Origin: Oscillospiraceae bacterium
GTDB taxonomy: Bacteria > Bacillota > Clostridia > Oscillospirales > Ruminococcaceae
Reading direction: 5' to 3'
Assembly (NCBI GenBank): GCA_016302655.1
Contig: JAEDNF010000115.1
Coordinates: 1 to 5,852 of the forward strand
DNA: 5,852 nt
Below, in pieces: positions 1 to 5,808 of the stretch. Both the position numbers and the translations under genes were made by a program. Below the pieces are notes generated by a model. That model ran no database searches and was not told where the DNA came from. It saw nothing but the letters and a program-made list of their open reading frames with translations. Each line of letters starts with the position of its first letter. Within the stretch, counting starts at the first letter, position 1.

Positions 1-735
1 GGTTATAGGCTCTGACGGGCGGATAACGAACGCCTCGCCTTTTTCTTCAAGCTTAACGAGCTTCTCAACGCTATCGTTATATACTGCGTGTCTGTTTTGC
101 AGACTGTCGCAGAATTCGGGATATTTGCCGTAGAAAGATTTTATCAACAGCTTGTTCATCGGTTTTTTGCGGTAAGTCATATCACGGGTGAGGATCACTA
201 CCTGCTTACTATATCCCATCTCGGAAAATTTCTCAAACGGTATGCTGTCCGAAACGCCGCCGTCAAGATATGCCCTGTGACCTATTATTACCGGCTTTGA
301 GGCAAACGGCATAGAAGCAGACGCACGCAGTATCTCCATATCCCTCAGTACGCTTTCTACCTTCATATAAACCGGCTGTCCTGTTTTTACATCTGTCAGC
401 ACAGCGTAAAACGGTACTTCCGACGCCATATAGGTTTCGTCGTCAAAGATATCAAGTTCTTTCGGCACACGATAGTAGGCGTATTCCGTATTGAAAAAGT
501 CGCCCGTCCTTAGCAGGCACTTTATTCCCATATAGTTTCTGTCACGGTTGAAGCGGCAGTTATAGCGTATGACTCTTCCGTTTTGCTTTGAGAGATAATT
601 CACTCCGAATACAGCGCCTGCCGATGCTCCGATAATACCGTCAAAATGTATATCGTTCTCCATGAGTACATCAAGTACGCCTGCCGTGTACATTCCTCGC
701 ATAGCGCCGCCTTCAAGCACAAGTCCTGTCTTCAT
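1..735 (-). CDS. Patatin-like phospholipase family protein (3' end outside window)
   Basis: This is the N-terminal 245 codons of a patatin-fold serine acylhydrolase. The reading frame is open to the window edge, so the C-terminus is missing. The family uses a Ser-Asp dyad to hydrolyse acyl esters of lipids. All landmarks are visible: the glycine-rich oxyanion loop GGAMRG at residues 9-14, the nucleophile elbow GASAG with Ser38, and the DGG motif with the dyad aspartate at Asp158. RASASMPF (about 138-145) is also typical of the bacterial family. No signal peptide or membrane segment is seen, so it is probably cytoplasmic or peripherally membrane-bound. The ATG at 733-735 is preceded by AAAGGAG (741-747) with a 5-nt spacer, which fixes the start. 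It is divergent from the RNA methyltransferase gene. The family call is firm. The physiological substrate cannot be told, and bacterial members of this type are mostly uncharacterised. Confidence 0.93.
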   Translation of the reverse strand, partial: MKTGLVLEGGAMRGMYTAGVLDVLMENDIHFDGIIGASAGAVFGVNYLSKQNGRVIRYNCRFNRDRNYMGIKCLLRTGDFFNTEYAYYRVPKELDIFDDETYMASEVPFYAVLTDVKTGQPVYMKVESVLRDMEILRASASMPFASKPVIIGHRAYLDGGVSDSIPFEKFSEMGYSKQVVILTRDMTYRKKPMNKLLIKSFYGKYPEFCDSLQNRHAVYNDSVEKLVKLEEKGEAFVIRPSEPIT

Positions 736-740
736 ATACG

Positions 741-747
741 CTCCTTT
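741..747 (-). promoter_or_regulatory. Ribosome binding site of the patatin-like gene
   Basis: The minus strand reads AAAGGAG here, 5 nt before the ATG. It supports the short N-terminus that begins directly before the glycine-rich oxyanion loop. Confidence 0.75.
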
Positions 748-756
748 ATCGGTGGT

Positions 757-785
757 TTGACAATTTTGCCGATGTGAGATATAAT
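757..785 (+). promoter_or_regulatory. Sigma-A promoter for the RNA methyltransferase gene
   Basis: TTGACA at 757-762 and TATAAT at 780-785 are separated by exactly 17 bp, a perfect match to the vegetative consensus. Transcription should begin near 792, giving an untranslated leader of about 85 nt before the ATG at 877. An in-frame ATG at 787 lies at or before the expected transcription start and is therefore unlikely to be used. Confidence 0.85.
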
Positions 786-802
786 TATGCTGTTATCGGC
801 AA
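766..802. repeat. 8-bp inverted repeat centred on the -10 box (possible operator)
   Basis: TTGCCGAT (766-773) and its exact reverse complement ATCGGCAA (795-802) flank a 21-bp spacer that contains the -10 hexamer TATAAT (780-785). The symmetry centre, 784, falls within that hexamer. The repeat is seen directly, but its role as a repressor site is inference. In a minus-strand transcript starting upstream of 802, both arms would lie in the leader of the patatin-like gene and could pair. An 8-bp repeat at this spacing is not rare by chance in about 6 kb, so position is the main argument. Confidence 0.4.
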
Positions 803-816
803 TAGAGTATACTATA

Positions 817-845
817 ATTCTATCATTTTTTGCAGATATTTGCAA
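817..845 (-). promoter_or_regulatory. Candidate promoter for the patatin-like gene
   Basis: On the minus strand TTGCAA (845-840) and TAGAAT (822-817) are 17 bp apart, one and two differences from nothing but near-consensus sigma-A boxes. The predicted start, near 810, would give a leader of about 75 nt. The site lies downstream of the plus-strand promoter, so the two transcripts would overlap at their 5' ends. It is weaker than the plus-strand promoter, and AT-rich sequence here makes chance matches likely. Confidence 0.35.
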
Positions 846-876
846 CCTGAAATTTGCCGTGACAAACGGAGGCATT

Positions 877-1713
877 ATGGCGGTAATAATTGATGTTGAT
901 GATATAAATATCCCCGAGCTTTCTATATATACGCACCTTACCGACGCCCGACTCAGAAAAGCATATGAGTATGAGCACGGAATATTTATAGCGGAAAGCC
1001 AGACGGTCATAGAGGTAGCACTCGACTCGGGCTGTAAGCCTATATCCCTGTTTACCGACAGACGATATATAAACGAGAGAGCAAGCAAAATTATAGAAAG
1101 ATGCGGCGATATCACCGTATATGCCGCAGATAAAAAGCTGATGTCTCAGCTTACGGGTTACGAACTTACAAGAGGAATGCTGTGTGCTATGCAAAGACCT
1201 GCGCCTAAAAGCGTTGAAGAATTATGCTCCGATGCAAAAAGGATAGCAGTCCTTGAAAATATTGCGGATGTAAGCAATGCAGGAGCAATTATTCGCTCTG
1301 CGGCGGCGCTCGGAATAGACGCAGTGCTTATAACTCCGTCCTGCTGTGATCCTCTTTGCAGAAGAGCAATAAGAGTAAGTATGGGTACGGTATTTCTGAT
1401 ACCGTGGGGATATATCGGAGAAGATGAGCATTGGTGGCAGACAAAAGGCCCTGCTTATCTTAATTCTCTCGGATTCAGAACAGCGGCAATGGCGCTTGAC
1501 GACAATTCCGTCAGCGTAGATGATACTGCGCTTAAGTCGGAAGAAAAGCTTGCGATAATACTCGGCTCGGAGGGATACGGTCTTTCCCGTACAACTATCG
1601 ATAATTGCGATTATACCGTGAAGATCCCTATGTATCACGGAGTTGACTCGCTGAATGTGGGTGCGGCGGCAGCCGTTGCCTTCTGGGAGCTGAGGAATAG
1701 TAACGGCGAATAA
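877..1713 (+). CDS. SpoU/TrmH-family RNA 2'-O-ribose methyltransferase
   Basis: This 278-residue protein transfers a methyl group from S-adenosylmethionine to a ribose 2'-OH in rRNA or tRNA. An N-terminal substrate-binding domain (about residues 20-106) precedes the knotted SPOUT catalytic domain (about 122-272). All three SpoU motifs are present: motif 1 from Asn128 to Arg140 (ENIADVSNAGAIIR), motif 2 LGSEGYGL at 229-236, and motif 3 from Ile250 to Val261 with PM and SLNV. Arg140, Glu232, Ser258 and Asn260 match conserved family positions. The ATG at 877 is chosen because GGAGG (868-872) lies 4 nt upstream. The frame stays open back to an ATG at 787, but that region overlaps the promoter and its translation is unlike the family. 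The gene is transcribed alone. The exact nucleotide modified cannot be assigned from sequence, and paralogues modify different RNAs. Confidence 0.93.
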   Translation: MAVIIDVDDINIPELSIYTHLTDARLRKAYEYEHGIFIAESQTVIEVALDSGCKPISLFTDRRYINERASKIIERCGDITVYAADKKLMSQLTGYELTRGMLCAMQRPAPKSVEELCSDAKRIAVLENIADVSNAGAIIRSAAALGIDAVLITPSCCDPLCRRAIRVSMGTVFLIPWGYIGEDEHWWQTKGPAYLNSLGFRTAAMALDDNSVSVDDTALKSEEKLAIILGSEGYGLSRTTIDNCDYTVKIPMYHGVDSLNVGAAAAVAFWELRNSNGE

Positions 1714-1736
1714 CGGCATAAAAAGGCTGAAACAAC

Positions 1737-1768
1737 AACGGACCGATGCTATGTTGCGTCAGTCCGTT
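1737..1768. terminator. Hairpin between convergent genes, likely bidirectional terminator
   Basis: AACGGAC (1737-1743) pairs with GTCCGTT (1762-1768). After one C/A mismatch the stem continues as GATGC (1745-1749) with GCGTC (1756-1760), closing on a 6-nt loop. It sits 23 bp after the methyltransferase stop and about 70 bp past the GNAT stop. The tail is AT-rich rather than a clean T-run on the plus strand (ATATATGTATAATAATATAG). On the minus strand it contains GTTGTTTCAGCCTTTTT. It is therefore a plausible but not classical Rho-independent terminator. Confidence 0.5.
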
Positions 1769-1828
1769 ATATATGTATAATAATATAGCTTTTAGCAGAG
1801 CAGAGAAGCGGTAAATAGAAATCAATAT

Positions 1829-1844
1829 AATAAGCCCGCTTATT
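1829..1844 (-). terminator. Short hairpin overlapping the GNAT stop codon
   Basis: AATAAGC (1829-1835) and GCTTATT (1838-1844) form a near-perfect palindrome that includes the GNAT stop codon at 1840-1842. On the minus strand it is followed by a T-rich stretch (ATATTGATTTCTATTT). It could help end the GNAT transcript. The tight loop and low GC make it weak. Confidence 0.3.
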
Positions 1845-2397
1845 TGGAAGACTTCGCTTTTAACTCCTGCCAGCGCTGTTTTGTCATATAATTAGTGTGA
1901 CCTATCCTGACTTCGTTCATCAGCGGAACAGGTACATCATCGCAAGTGTGGTGATAGATAAAACCTATCTTATCCTGAGCTCGTTTTGACTTTTGGTTGC
2001 CGTCATAATATCCGCACCATACTGTGCTCATGTTCAGCTCCTCAAATCCGTGGCGCAGTAGTTCGCCAGCGGCTTCGGGAACAATTCCGTTGCCCCAGTA
2101 TTCTTTACCTAACCAGAAGCCCATCTCGCACTCATCATCTCTGTCGGTCATATCTGTTTTGCCGCTTAGCTTAAGCTCAATGTTTCCGACAGGTTTGCAT
2201 GACGGCTTTAAGCATATAGCATAGCATTCTTTACCGCAAAGAGCGGCACGGATTATATTAAGACTGTCGTCAACGCTTTTATGAGGCGGCCATCCTGCCG
2301 CAGGACCGATATCTTCATCTTTGGCAAGCCTGTAGAGTTCTTCTGCGTCGGATTCTTCCCAGGGGCGAAGCAGAAGACGAGGCGTTTCTAAAATCAT
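1840..2397 (-). CDS. RimJ/RimL-type GNAT N-acetyltransferase
   Basis: This is a 185-residue GCN5-related acetyltransferase, which moves acetyl from acetyl-CoA to an amine. The N-terminus, ETPRLLLRPW at residues 4-13, is the hallmark opening of the RimJ/RimL/Acetyltransf_3 branch, which includes ribosomal-protein N-terminal acetylases and many small-molecule acetylases. The acetyl-CoA pyrophosphate loop (motif A) is at about 91-110, with YWGNGI at 100-105. The usual NxxS is at Asn134-Ser137, followed by a KIGF segment (143-146). Length is normal for the family and no signal or membrane segment is seen. The ATG at 2395-2397 has AAAGGA upstream with a spacer of about 9 nt. It lies downstream of a strong hairpin terminator, and no good promoter is visible between them, so it may depend on readthrough or a non-consensus promoter. 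The substrate is unknown. Confidence 0.9.
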   Translation of the reverse strand: MILETPRLLLRPWEESDAEELYRLAKDEDIGPAAGWPPHKSVDDSLNIIRAALCGKECYAICLKPSCKPVGNIELKLSGKTDMTDRDDECEMGFWLGKEYWGNGIVPEAAGELLRHGFEELNMSTVWCGYYDGNQKSKRAQDKIGFIYHHTCDDVPVPLMNEVRIGHTNYMTKQRWQELKAKSSK

Positions 2398-2435
2398 ATT
2401 ATCATTTCCTTTCGTGAGTAGTTATCATATAACGG

Positions 2436-2472
2436 AAAAGACTTCCCGTAATACAGGAAGTCTTTTTTATTT
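2436..2472. terminator. Strong Rho-independent terminator, near-symmetric
   Basis: AAAAGACTTCC (2436-2446) pairs perfectly with GGAAGTCTTTT (2456-2466) around a 9-nt loop, an 11-bp stem. On the plus strand it runs into TTTTTTATTT. On the minus strand the stem ends in TTTT and continues CCGTTATATG. The only gene ending into it is rubrerythrin on the minus strand, whose stop is about 60 bp away, so its job is most likely to end that operon before the GNAT gene. The better T-run, however, faces the plus direction, where it would stop antisense transcripts. Confidence 0.8.
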
Positions 2473-2494
2473 GGTACGCTGATGTGCAACCCTA

Positions 2495-2510
2495 TATGCC
2501 TGCCGGCATA
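2495..2510. repeat. Small GC-rich hairpin after the rubrerythrin gene
   Basis: TATGCC and GGCATA (6 bp) surround a 4-nt loop, about 20 bp past the rubrerythrin stop and ahead of the strong terminator. On the minus strand it is not followed by a T-run. It may protect the mRNA 3' end or be incidental. Confidence 0.3.
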
Positions 2511-2530
2511 AAAGCCGATTGCCTTACGGA

Positions 2531-3073
2531 TCAATAGTTCTCTGCGTGAACTTCAAAATAGCTCTGCGGATGGTTGCATACGGGGCATACATCGGGAGCC
2601 TTTGTGCCTACTACGATATGACCGCAGTTGCGGCACTCCCATACCTTGACTTCGCTCTTTTCAAATACCTGAGCAGTTTCTACATTCTTAAGCAGTGCAC
2701 GGTATCTCTCCTCGTGATGCTTTTCTATCTCGCCGACAGCTCTGAACTTTGCCGCAAGCTCGGGGAAGCCTTCAGCCTCAGCGGTCTTTGCAAAGCCTTC
2801 ATACATATCTGTCCATTCGTAGTTCTCGCCGTCTGCCGCAGATTCAAGATTAGCCTTTGTATCACCGAGTCCTGCAAGCTCCTTGAACCACATCTTTGCG
2901 TGTTCCTTTTCGTTGTCGGCTGTCTTTAAGAATATAGCCGCAATCTGCTCATAGCCCTCTTTTTTAGCTACAGAAGCAAAATAGGTGTACTTGTTCCTTG
3001 CCTGTGATTCGCCGGAAAAAGCCTCTCTGAGATTCTTTTCGGTCTGTGTTCCTGCATACTTGTTTGTTGCCAT
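2531..3073 (-). CDS. rbr: Rubrerythrin (diiron/rubredoxin peroxidase)
   Basis: This 180-residue protein is a cytoplasmic peroxidase of anaerobes that reduces hydrogen peroxide at a non-heme diiron site, with electrons passed through its own rubredoxin centre. The ferritin-like four-helix domain covers about residues 10-132. Its expected ligands are Glu22 (GES), Glu55/His58 (ExxH), Glu83 and Glu86 in the [10 protein letters not shown] segment, and Glu117/His120 (ExxHH). These were aligned from memory with the Desulfovibrio vulgaris protein. The C-terminal rubredoxin domain has Cys147-x-x-Cys150 and Cys163-Pro-Val-Cys166. Length is typical and all metal ligands are present, so it should be active. 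The start is fixed by AGGAGG (3082-3087), whose first bases overlap the stop codon of the upstream flavin reductase-rubredoxin gene. The gap between the two genes is only 12 bp. It is the second gene of a peroxide-defence operon and is followed by a terminator. Confidence 0.97.
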   Translation of the reverse strand: MATNKYAGTQTEKNLREAFSGESQARNKYTYFASVAKKEGYEQIAAIFLKTADNEKEHAKMWFKELAGLGDTKANLESAADGENYEWTDMYEGFAKTAEAEGFPELAAKFRAVGEIEKHHEERYRALLKNVETAQVFEKSEVKVWECRNCGHIVVGTKAPDVCPVCNHPQSYFEVHAENY

Positions 3074-3085
3074 AATAAACTCCTC

Positions 3086-3712
3086 CTAATTTTGTATAAC
3101 TTTTTCAAAATCCGAAGCCGGGTGCTTGCATAACGGGCAGATAAAGTCTTCCGGCAACTCTTCGCCGACATATTCATATCCGCAGATGGTACAGCGCCAG
3201 ATCGTCTGACCGCCCGTTGTTTTGCCCACAGCCTCGGGTTTTGGTTTAATGTTATTCTGATAGTAATCGTAAGTCGCCGACGGAGCGTCGCTCAGTACCT
3301 CCATATCGGTAATTTCGCCGATGAACATTGTATGTGAGCCGAGATCTTCCGTTTTTGTTACCTTTACGGAGATATAGGCATTAGTGCCCTCGGTTATATA
3401 GCATATGCCGTTATCGGCTCGTTTATATGCGCTGAAATCCTTGAATTTGTCGGTGTTGCTTCCCGAACAGAAGCCGAAACGCTTGAACAGCTCAAAATCA
3501 GCCTGAGTGCTGATTATCGATACGGTAAATTCACCGCTGAGATTTATCATATCATGTGTCAGATTGGCTTTGTTTACACATATGCTGAGCTGATTGGGAG
3601 AAGACGCCGCCTGTATAGCCGTATTTATTATACAACCGTTATCTCTTCCGTAATAGTTTGTCGTCAGCACAAATAAACCATAGCTCAGTTTATACATCGC
3701 TTTTTTATCCAT
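3086..3712 (-). CDS. hrb: Flavin reductase-rubredoxin fusion (high-molecular-weight rubredoxin, Hrb-like)
   Basis: This 208-residue fusion has an FMN-binding flavin reductase-like domain (about 1-150), a short linker and a C-terminal rubredoxin (about 170-205). The rubredoxin has Cys174-x-x-Cys177 and Cys192-x-x-Cys195, with WRC, CGY and CPLC signatures. The N-terminus MDKKAMYKLSYGLFVLTT is typical of the flavoredoxin-like family. The same architecture in Moorella thermoacetica (Hrb) acts as NAD(P)H:rubredoxin oxidoreductase and feeds electrons to flavodiiron proteins or rubrerythrin. That role is inferred here. The frame remains open upstream to about 3868, but the ATG at 3710-3712 is preferred. 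It has AGGAG (3721-3725) 8 nt upstream, and the perfect promoter at 3768-3796 lies inside the longer frame. It is the first gene of an operon with rubrerythrin, 12 bp downstream. No flavodiiron gene is nearby in the window. Confidence 0.93.
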   Translation of the reverse strand: MDKKAMYKLSYGLFVLTTNYYGRDNGCIINTAIQAASSPNQLSICVNKANLTHDMINLSGEFTVSIISTQADFELFKRFGFCSGSNTDKFKDFSAYKRADNGICYITEGTNAYISVKVTKTEDLGSHTMFIGEITDMEVLSDAPSATYDYYQNNIKPKPEAVGKTTGGQTIWRCTICGYEYVGEELPEDFICPLCKHPASDFEKVIQN

Positions 3713-3767
3713 TTTGCACACTCCTGTTGCCGATGTCGGTGTAATAATTATGTATGTTGCTGTACTT

Positions 3768-3796
3768 ATTATAATCGAAAAAATCTTGTTTGTCAA
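3768..3796 (-). promoter_or_regulatory. Sigma-A promoter of the hrb-rbr operon
   Basis: On the minus strand TTGACA (3796-3791) and TATAAT (3773-3768) are 17 bp apart, a perfect consensus. Transcription should start near 3761, giving a leader of about 49 nt. The leader holds a small CCGA/TCGG inverted repeat (3730-3739) just before the ribosome binding site. The -35 region extended downstream reads TTGACAAACAAG, almost identical to that of the divergent promoter at 3872. Confidence 0.87.
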
Positions 3797-3871
3797 TAAA
3801 AACAGCGGTTTCAGTAGGGCAATATGCTGTAATTTCTGATTTTGTATATTGGTAATGAGGTAAATCATTTT
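3797..3871. other. 75-bp spacer between divergent promoters
   Basis: This segment separates the two -35 boxes and carries no gene. The only symmetry noticed is ACAGC (3802-3806) with GCTGT (3826-3830), 19 bp apart. It is too short to claim as an operator. I see no clear match to a PerR or Rex box here. Confidence 0.4.
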
Positions 3872-3900
3872 TTGACAAGCAAGGGAAATGATGATATAAT
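3872..3900 (+). promoter_or_regulatory. Sigma-A promoter of the S41 peptidase gene
   Basis: TTGACA (3872-3877) and TATAAT (3895-3900) are spaced by 17 bp, a perfect consensus. The start is expected near 3907, leaving a leader of about 27 nt that contains the ribosome binding site GAGGTG (3921-3926). This supports translation from the TTG at 3934 rather than from a later ATG. Confidence 0.87.
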
Positions 3901-3933
3901 CGAAATAACAACAGTTTCAAGAGGTGGGGTTAA

Positions 3934-5682
3934 TTGAATATAAGAAATAAAAGATATATTATAATCGGCACATCGATAGCCGTGTTGGTTGTCACCATAG
4001 TATTGGTAAATGTAATCCCGTATATGCTTTACGGTTTTATTATTGCGCCTCCTACTTTTATAGACGGAGAAACTCGCCAGGAGAATACATACAGGGAAAT
4101 AAATTATACCGAGCTCACTAAAGAGCAAAGGCTTGAAGATTTTGACTATTTCTTTGATATGATAAAGACTTCATTGCCATATGTATATGATATGGAGGAG
4201 AAGTATCATTTCTCGGTGCTTGACAAGGAAGAGGAGTACAGAGCGGCTTGTGCCGCCTGCGAGGATGATTACAGCTTTCTTGCCCTGATGACTTCAATTG
4301 TCAATGATATCCCCAGCGGTCATGCGGCGGTTGTCCCTCCGGATTACTACTCGTATTTTTTAAGCGGTTATTATCGTTCAAAAACGGTAGGACTTAACCT
4401 TACAGACAATATGCAGGGTAAGCTTGACGCTTACGGCAAGTATCTGGTCGAAAAGCAATCGGAGTATAATAAAAAGCTCGAATCTGCTGTTTATTTCAGC
4501 TATACGGACGGTGTATATCTTTGCTACAACACAGAAGATACGGACAATTATTCCACAATAATATCCATCAACGGCGATGAACCGCAGGAGTTTGTTACGG
4601 GAATGATGTCTCCGATAGGAGAGGTACAGTACGATGCGAAATATGACTGTCCATACCGTTCAGATCTGATGTTCAGCACTACAGGCACACAGCCGGTAAC
4701 GCTCAAGCTGAAGTTGTATGACGGAACAGAGTATGAAGAGCAGTATTATTGTGATTATGATCTGTGCTATGCGTACGATATGGCTTGGTATTACAGCGAT
4801 GAAGTTTATGATTATATCACGGAAGACGGTGAGCTTTTTGAGACTGCACCCGACGCCGAAGATGACGCAGTTATAGTATATACCGACGAGGAAAACAATA
4901 TTGCATATCTTTCGATTTCCAGTCTGCATTATTCAGACGGTACAGATATCAAAGAAAAAATATCCGAATACAGCGGTTATGATAATATAGTAATCGATCT
5001 TCGTGGTAACGGTGGGGGAATATCGACTTTTTTTAAGGAATATATTTATCCTGCGCTATATAAGGATGATGCTGCGTTTGAAGTAAGCGGATATATTCCG
5101 AAAAACCGCTACACCGACCGTTTGTTCAGAGATTTCCCGGATTTGCTATTTGACGCAGAAGTGAATGATCTGAGGTTCAGTGATACAAATGAATACCCGG
5201 CTGAGATGTACGACTGCAACAACGGTGAGTATTATAAGTATACCCTTAGCCGTGACTTTCACGGCGACAGATCGCTCAGTTATTCCGATGACAGAAATGT
5301 TTATTATATAGTAAACTATGCTACCTGTTCTTCTGCCGATGAGATCGCACAGGTTGTCAAGTCCTGCAATCTTGGTAAGGTTGTCGGAACTAATACAGAA
5401 GGCGAAGGGCTGATTTTCGGCGTGTGCTGTGACTGGATGCCAAACTCTCTGCTGATGTATATTTACAGCCCTTCCTATGTTGTTGACGCTGATGGATTTG
5501 ACAACAGCCTTTACGGTACTCAGCCGGATATATACGGTGGTGTTACCTTTGAAGGTTCTCTCAGATGTGATGAAATAGTTGCTGAGGGCAAGGACTGGTG
5601 CAGCCTTCAGTCACGCAGGATATGGGATAATAACTATCAGCTGATTCTTAAGGATATAGGTGTGCTTGCAGATGCGGCGTGA
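3934..5682 (+). CDS. Membrane-anchored S41-family serine peptidase (TTG start)
   Basis: This is a 582-residue protein with an N-terminal hydrophobic segment (about 8-38) after a short basic start, so it is probably a signal-anchored or exported protein acting outside the membrane. The S41 hallmarks are in the C-terminal half: VIDLRGNGGG at 353-362, and the nucleophile region NYATCSSADE at 461-470, with Ser466 or Ser467 as the likely catalytic serine. NDIPSGH ending at His130 resembles the histidine motif of the tricorn/TSP-type branch. The position where CtpA-type enzymes carry the catalytic lysine reads GEG (490-492), consistent with a Ser-His rather than Ser-Lys enzyme. No PDZ domain was recognised. 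The TTG at 3934 is chosen because GAGGTG lies 7 nt upstream; the next ATG (residue 31, position 4024) would cut into the hydrophobic segment. The protein is unusually rich in tyrosine (about 63) and aspartate. It is a single-gene unit and its target is unknown. Confidence 0.88.
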   Translation: MNIRNKRYIIIGTSIAVLVVTIVLVNVIPYMLYGFIIAPPTFIDGETRQENTYREINYTELTKEQRLEDFDYFFDMIKTSLPYVYDMEEKYHFSVLDKEEEYRAACAACEDDYSFLALMTSIVNDIPSGHAAVVPPDYYSYFLSGYYRSKTVGLNLTDNMQGKLDAYGKYLVEKQSEYNKKLESAVYFSYTDGVYLCYNTEDTDNYSTIISINGDEPQEFVTGMMSPIGEVQYDAKYDCPYRSDLMFSTTGTQPVTLKLKLYDGTEYEEQYYCDYDLCYAYDMAWYYSDEVYDYITEDGELFETAPDAEDDAVIVYTDEENNIAYLSISSLHYSDGTDIKEKISEYSGYDNIVIDLRGNGGGISTFFKEYIYPALYKDDAAFEVSGYIPKNRYTDRLFRDFPDLLFDAEVNDLRFSDTNEYPAEMYDCNNGEYYKYTLSRDFHGDRSLSYSDDRNVYYIVNYATCSSADEIAQVVKSCNLGKVVGTNTEGEGLIFGVCCDWMPNSLLMYIYSPSYVVDADGFDNSLYGTQPDIYGGVTFEGSLRCDEIVAEGKDWCSLQSRRIWDNNYQLILKDIGVLADAA

Positions 5683-5703
5683 ATCTCCGCTTTCCTTGTA
5701 TTT

Positions 5704-5739
5704 GTCCCTCCGGATCGTTTACGGCGGTCTGTGAGGGGC
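5704..5739 (+). terminator. Long hairpin after the S41 peptidase gene, possible terminator
   Basis: GTCCCTC (5704-5710) pairs with GAGGGGC (5733-5739) with one G-T pair. After a single-base bulge the stem continues as CGGATCG (5711-5717) with CGGTCTG (5725-5731), again using wobble pairs. It closes on a 7-nt loop, making about 14 bp in all. It begins 21 bp after the stop codon, as expected for a terminator. The following TTTGCTATGTTGT is only moderately T-rich. The 3' arm contains GAGGGG, which could alternatively act as a ribosome binding site for the small ORF at 5746. Confidence 0.5.
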
Positions 5740-5774
5740 TTTGCTATGTTGTCCATTGGTCGTTTTAAAAGCAG

Positions 5775-5808
5775 TAACCATCGTTTCAGAAAACGGCGAC
5801 TATGGTTA
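5775..5808. repeat. Imperfect hairpin near the right edge
   Basis: TAACCAT (5775-5781) pairs with ATGGTTA (5802-5808), and inside it CGTTT (5782-5786) pairs with AAACG (5791-5795) around a CAGA loop. The 6-nt bulge GCGACT is on one side. It lies in the non-coding tail after the peptidase gene. No T-run follows. Its function is unknown: it might be part of a leader or small RNA continuing past the window, or it may be incidental. Confidence 0.3.

Noticed and set aside
787..876. Upstream in-frame ATG that would lengthen the RNA methyltransferase by 30 residues
   Set aside because: It lies at the -10/start region of a perfect promoter, has no ribosome binding site, and its hydrophobic translation does not fit the family. 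The ATG at 877 has GGAGG upstream.
2519..2929. 136-codon open frame antisense to rubrerythrin
   Set aside because: It is fully inside a clearly coding gene on the other strand, has no ribosome binding site or recognisable motif, and is a codon-bias shadow.
766..3736. 10-mer TTGCCGATGT shared by the leaders at 766-775 and 3727-3736
   Set aside because: A shared 10-mer on either strand is expected many times by chance in a window of this size, and no further flanking similarity exists.
3741..3775. AT-rich sequence resembling part of a PerR box upstream of the peroxide-defence operon
   Set aside because: Only a half-site-like TTATTATAAT overlapping the -10 box is present. The second half does not match, and AT-rich promoters give such matches by chance.
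3713..3868. Open frame extending the flavin reductase-rubredoxin protein by about 52 residues at the N-terminus
   Set aside because: The region contains the operon's perfect promoter, and the ATG at 3710-3712 has its own AGGAG and the family-typical N-terminus.
5390..5412. Glu in place of the S41 catalytic lysine as a sign of a dead enzyme
   Set aside because: The S41 branch with a catalytic histidine does not need that lysine, and a plausible histidine motif is present at residue 130, so inactivity cannot be claimed.
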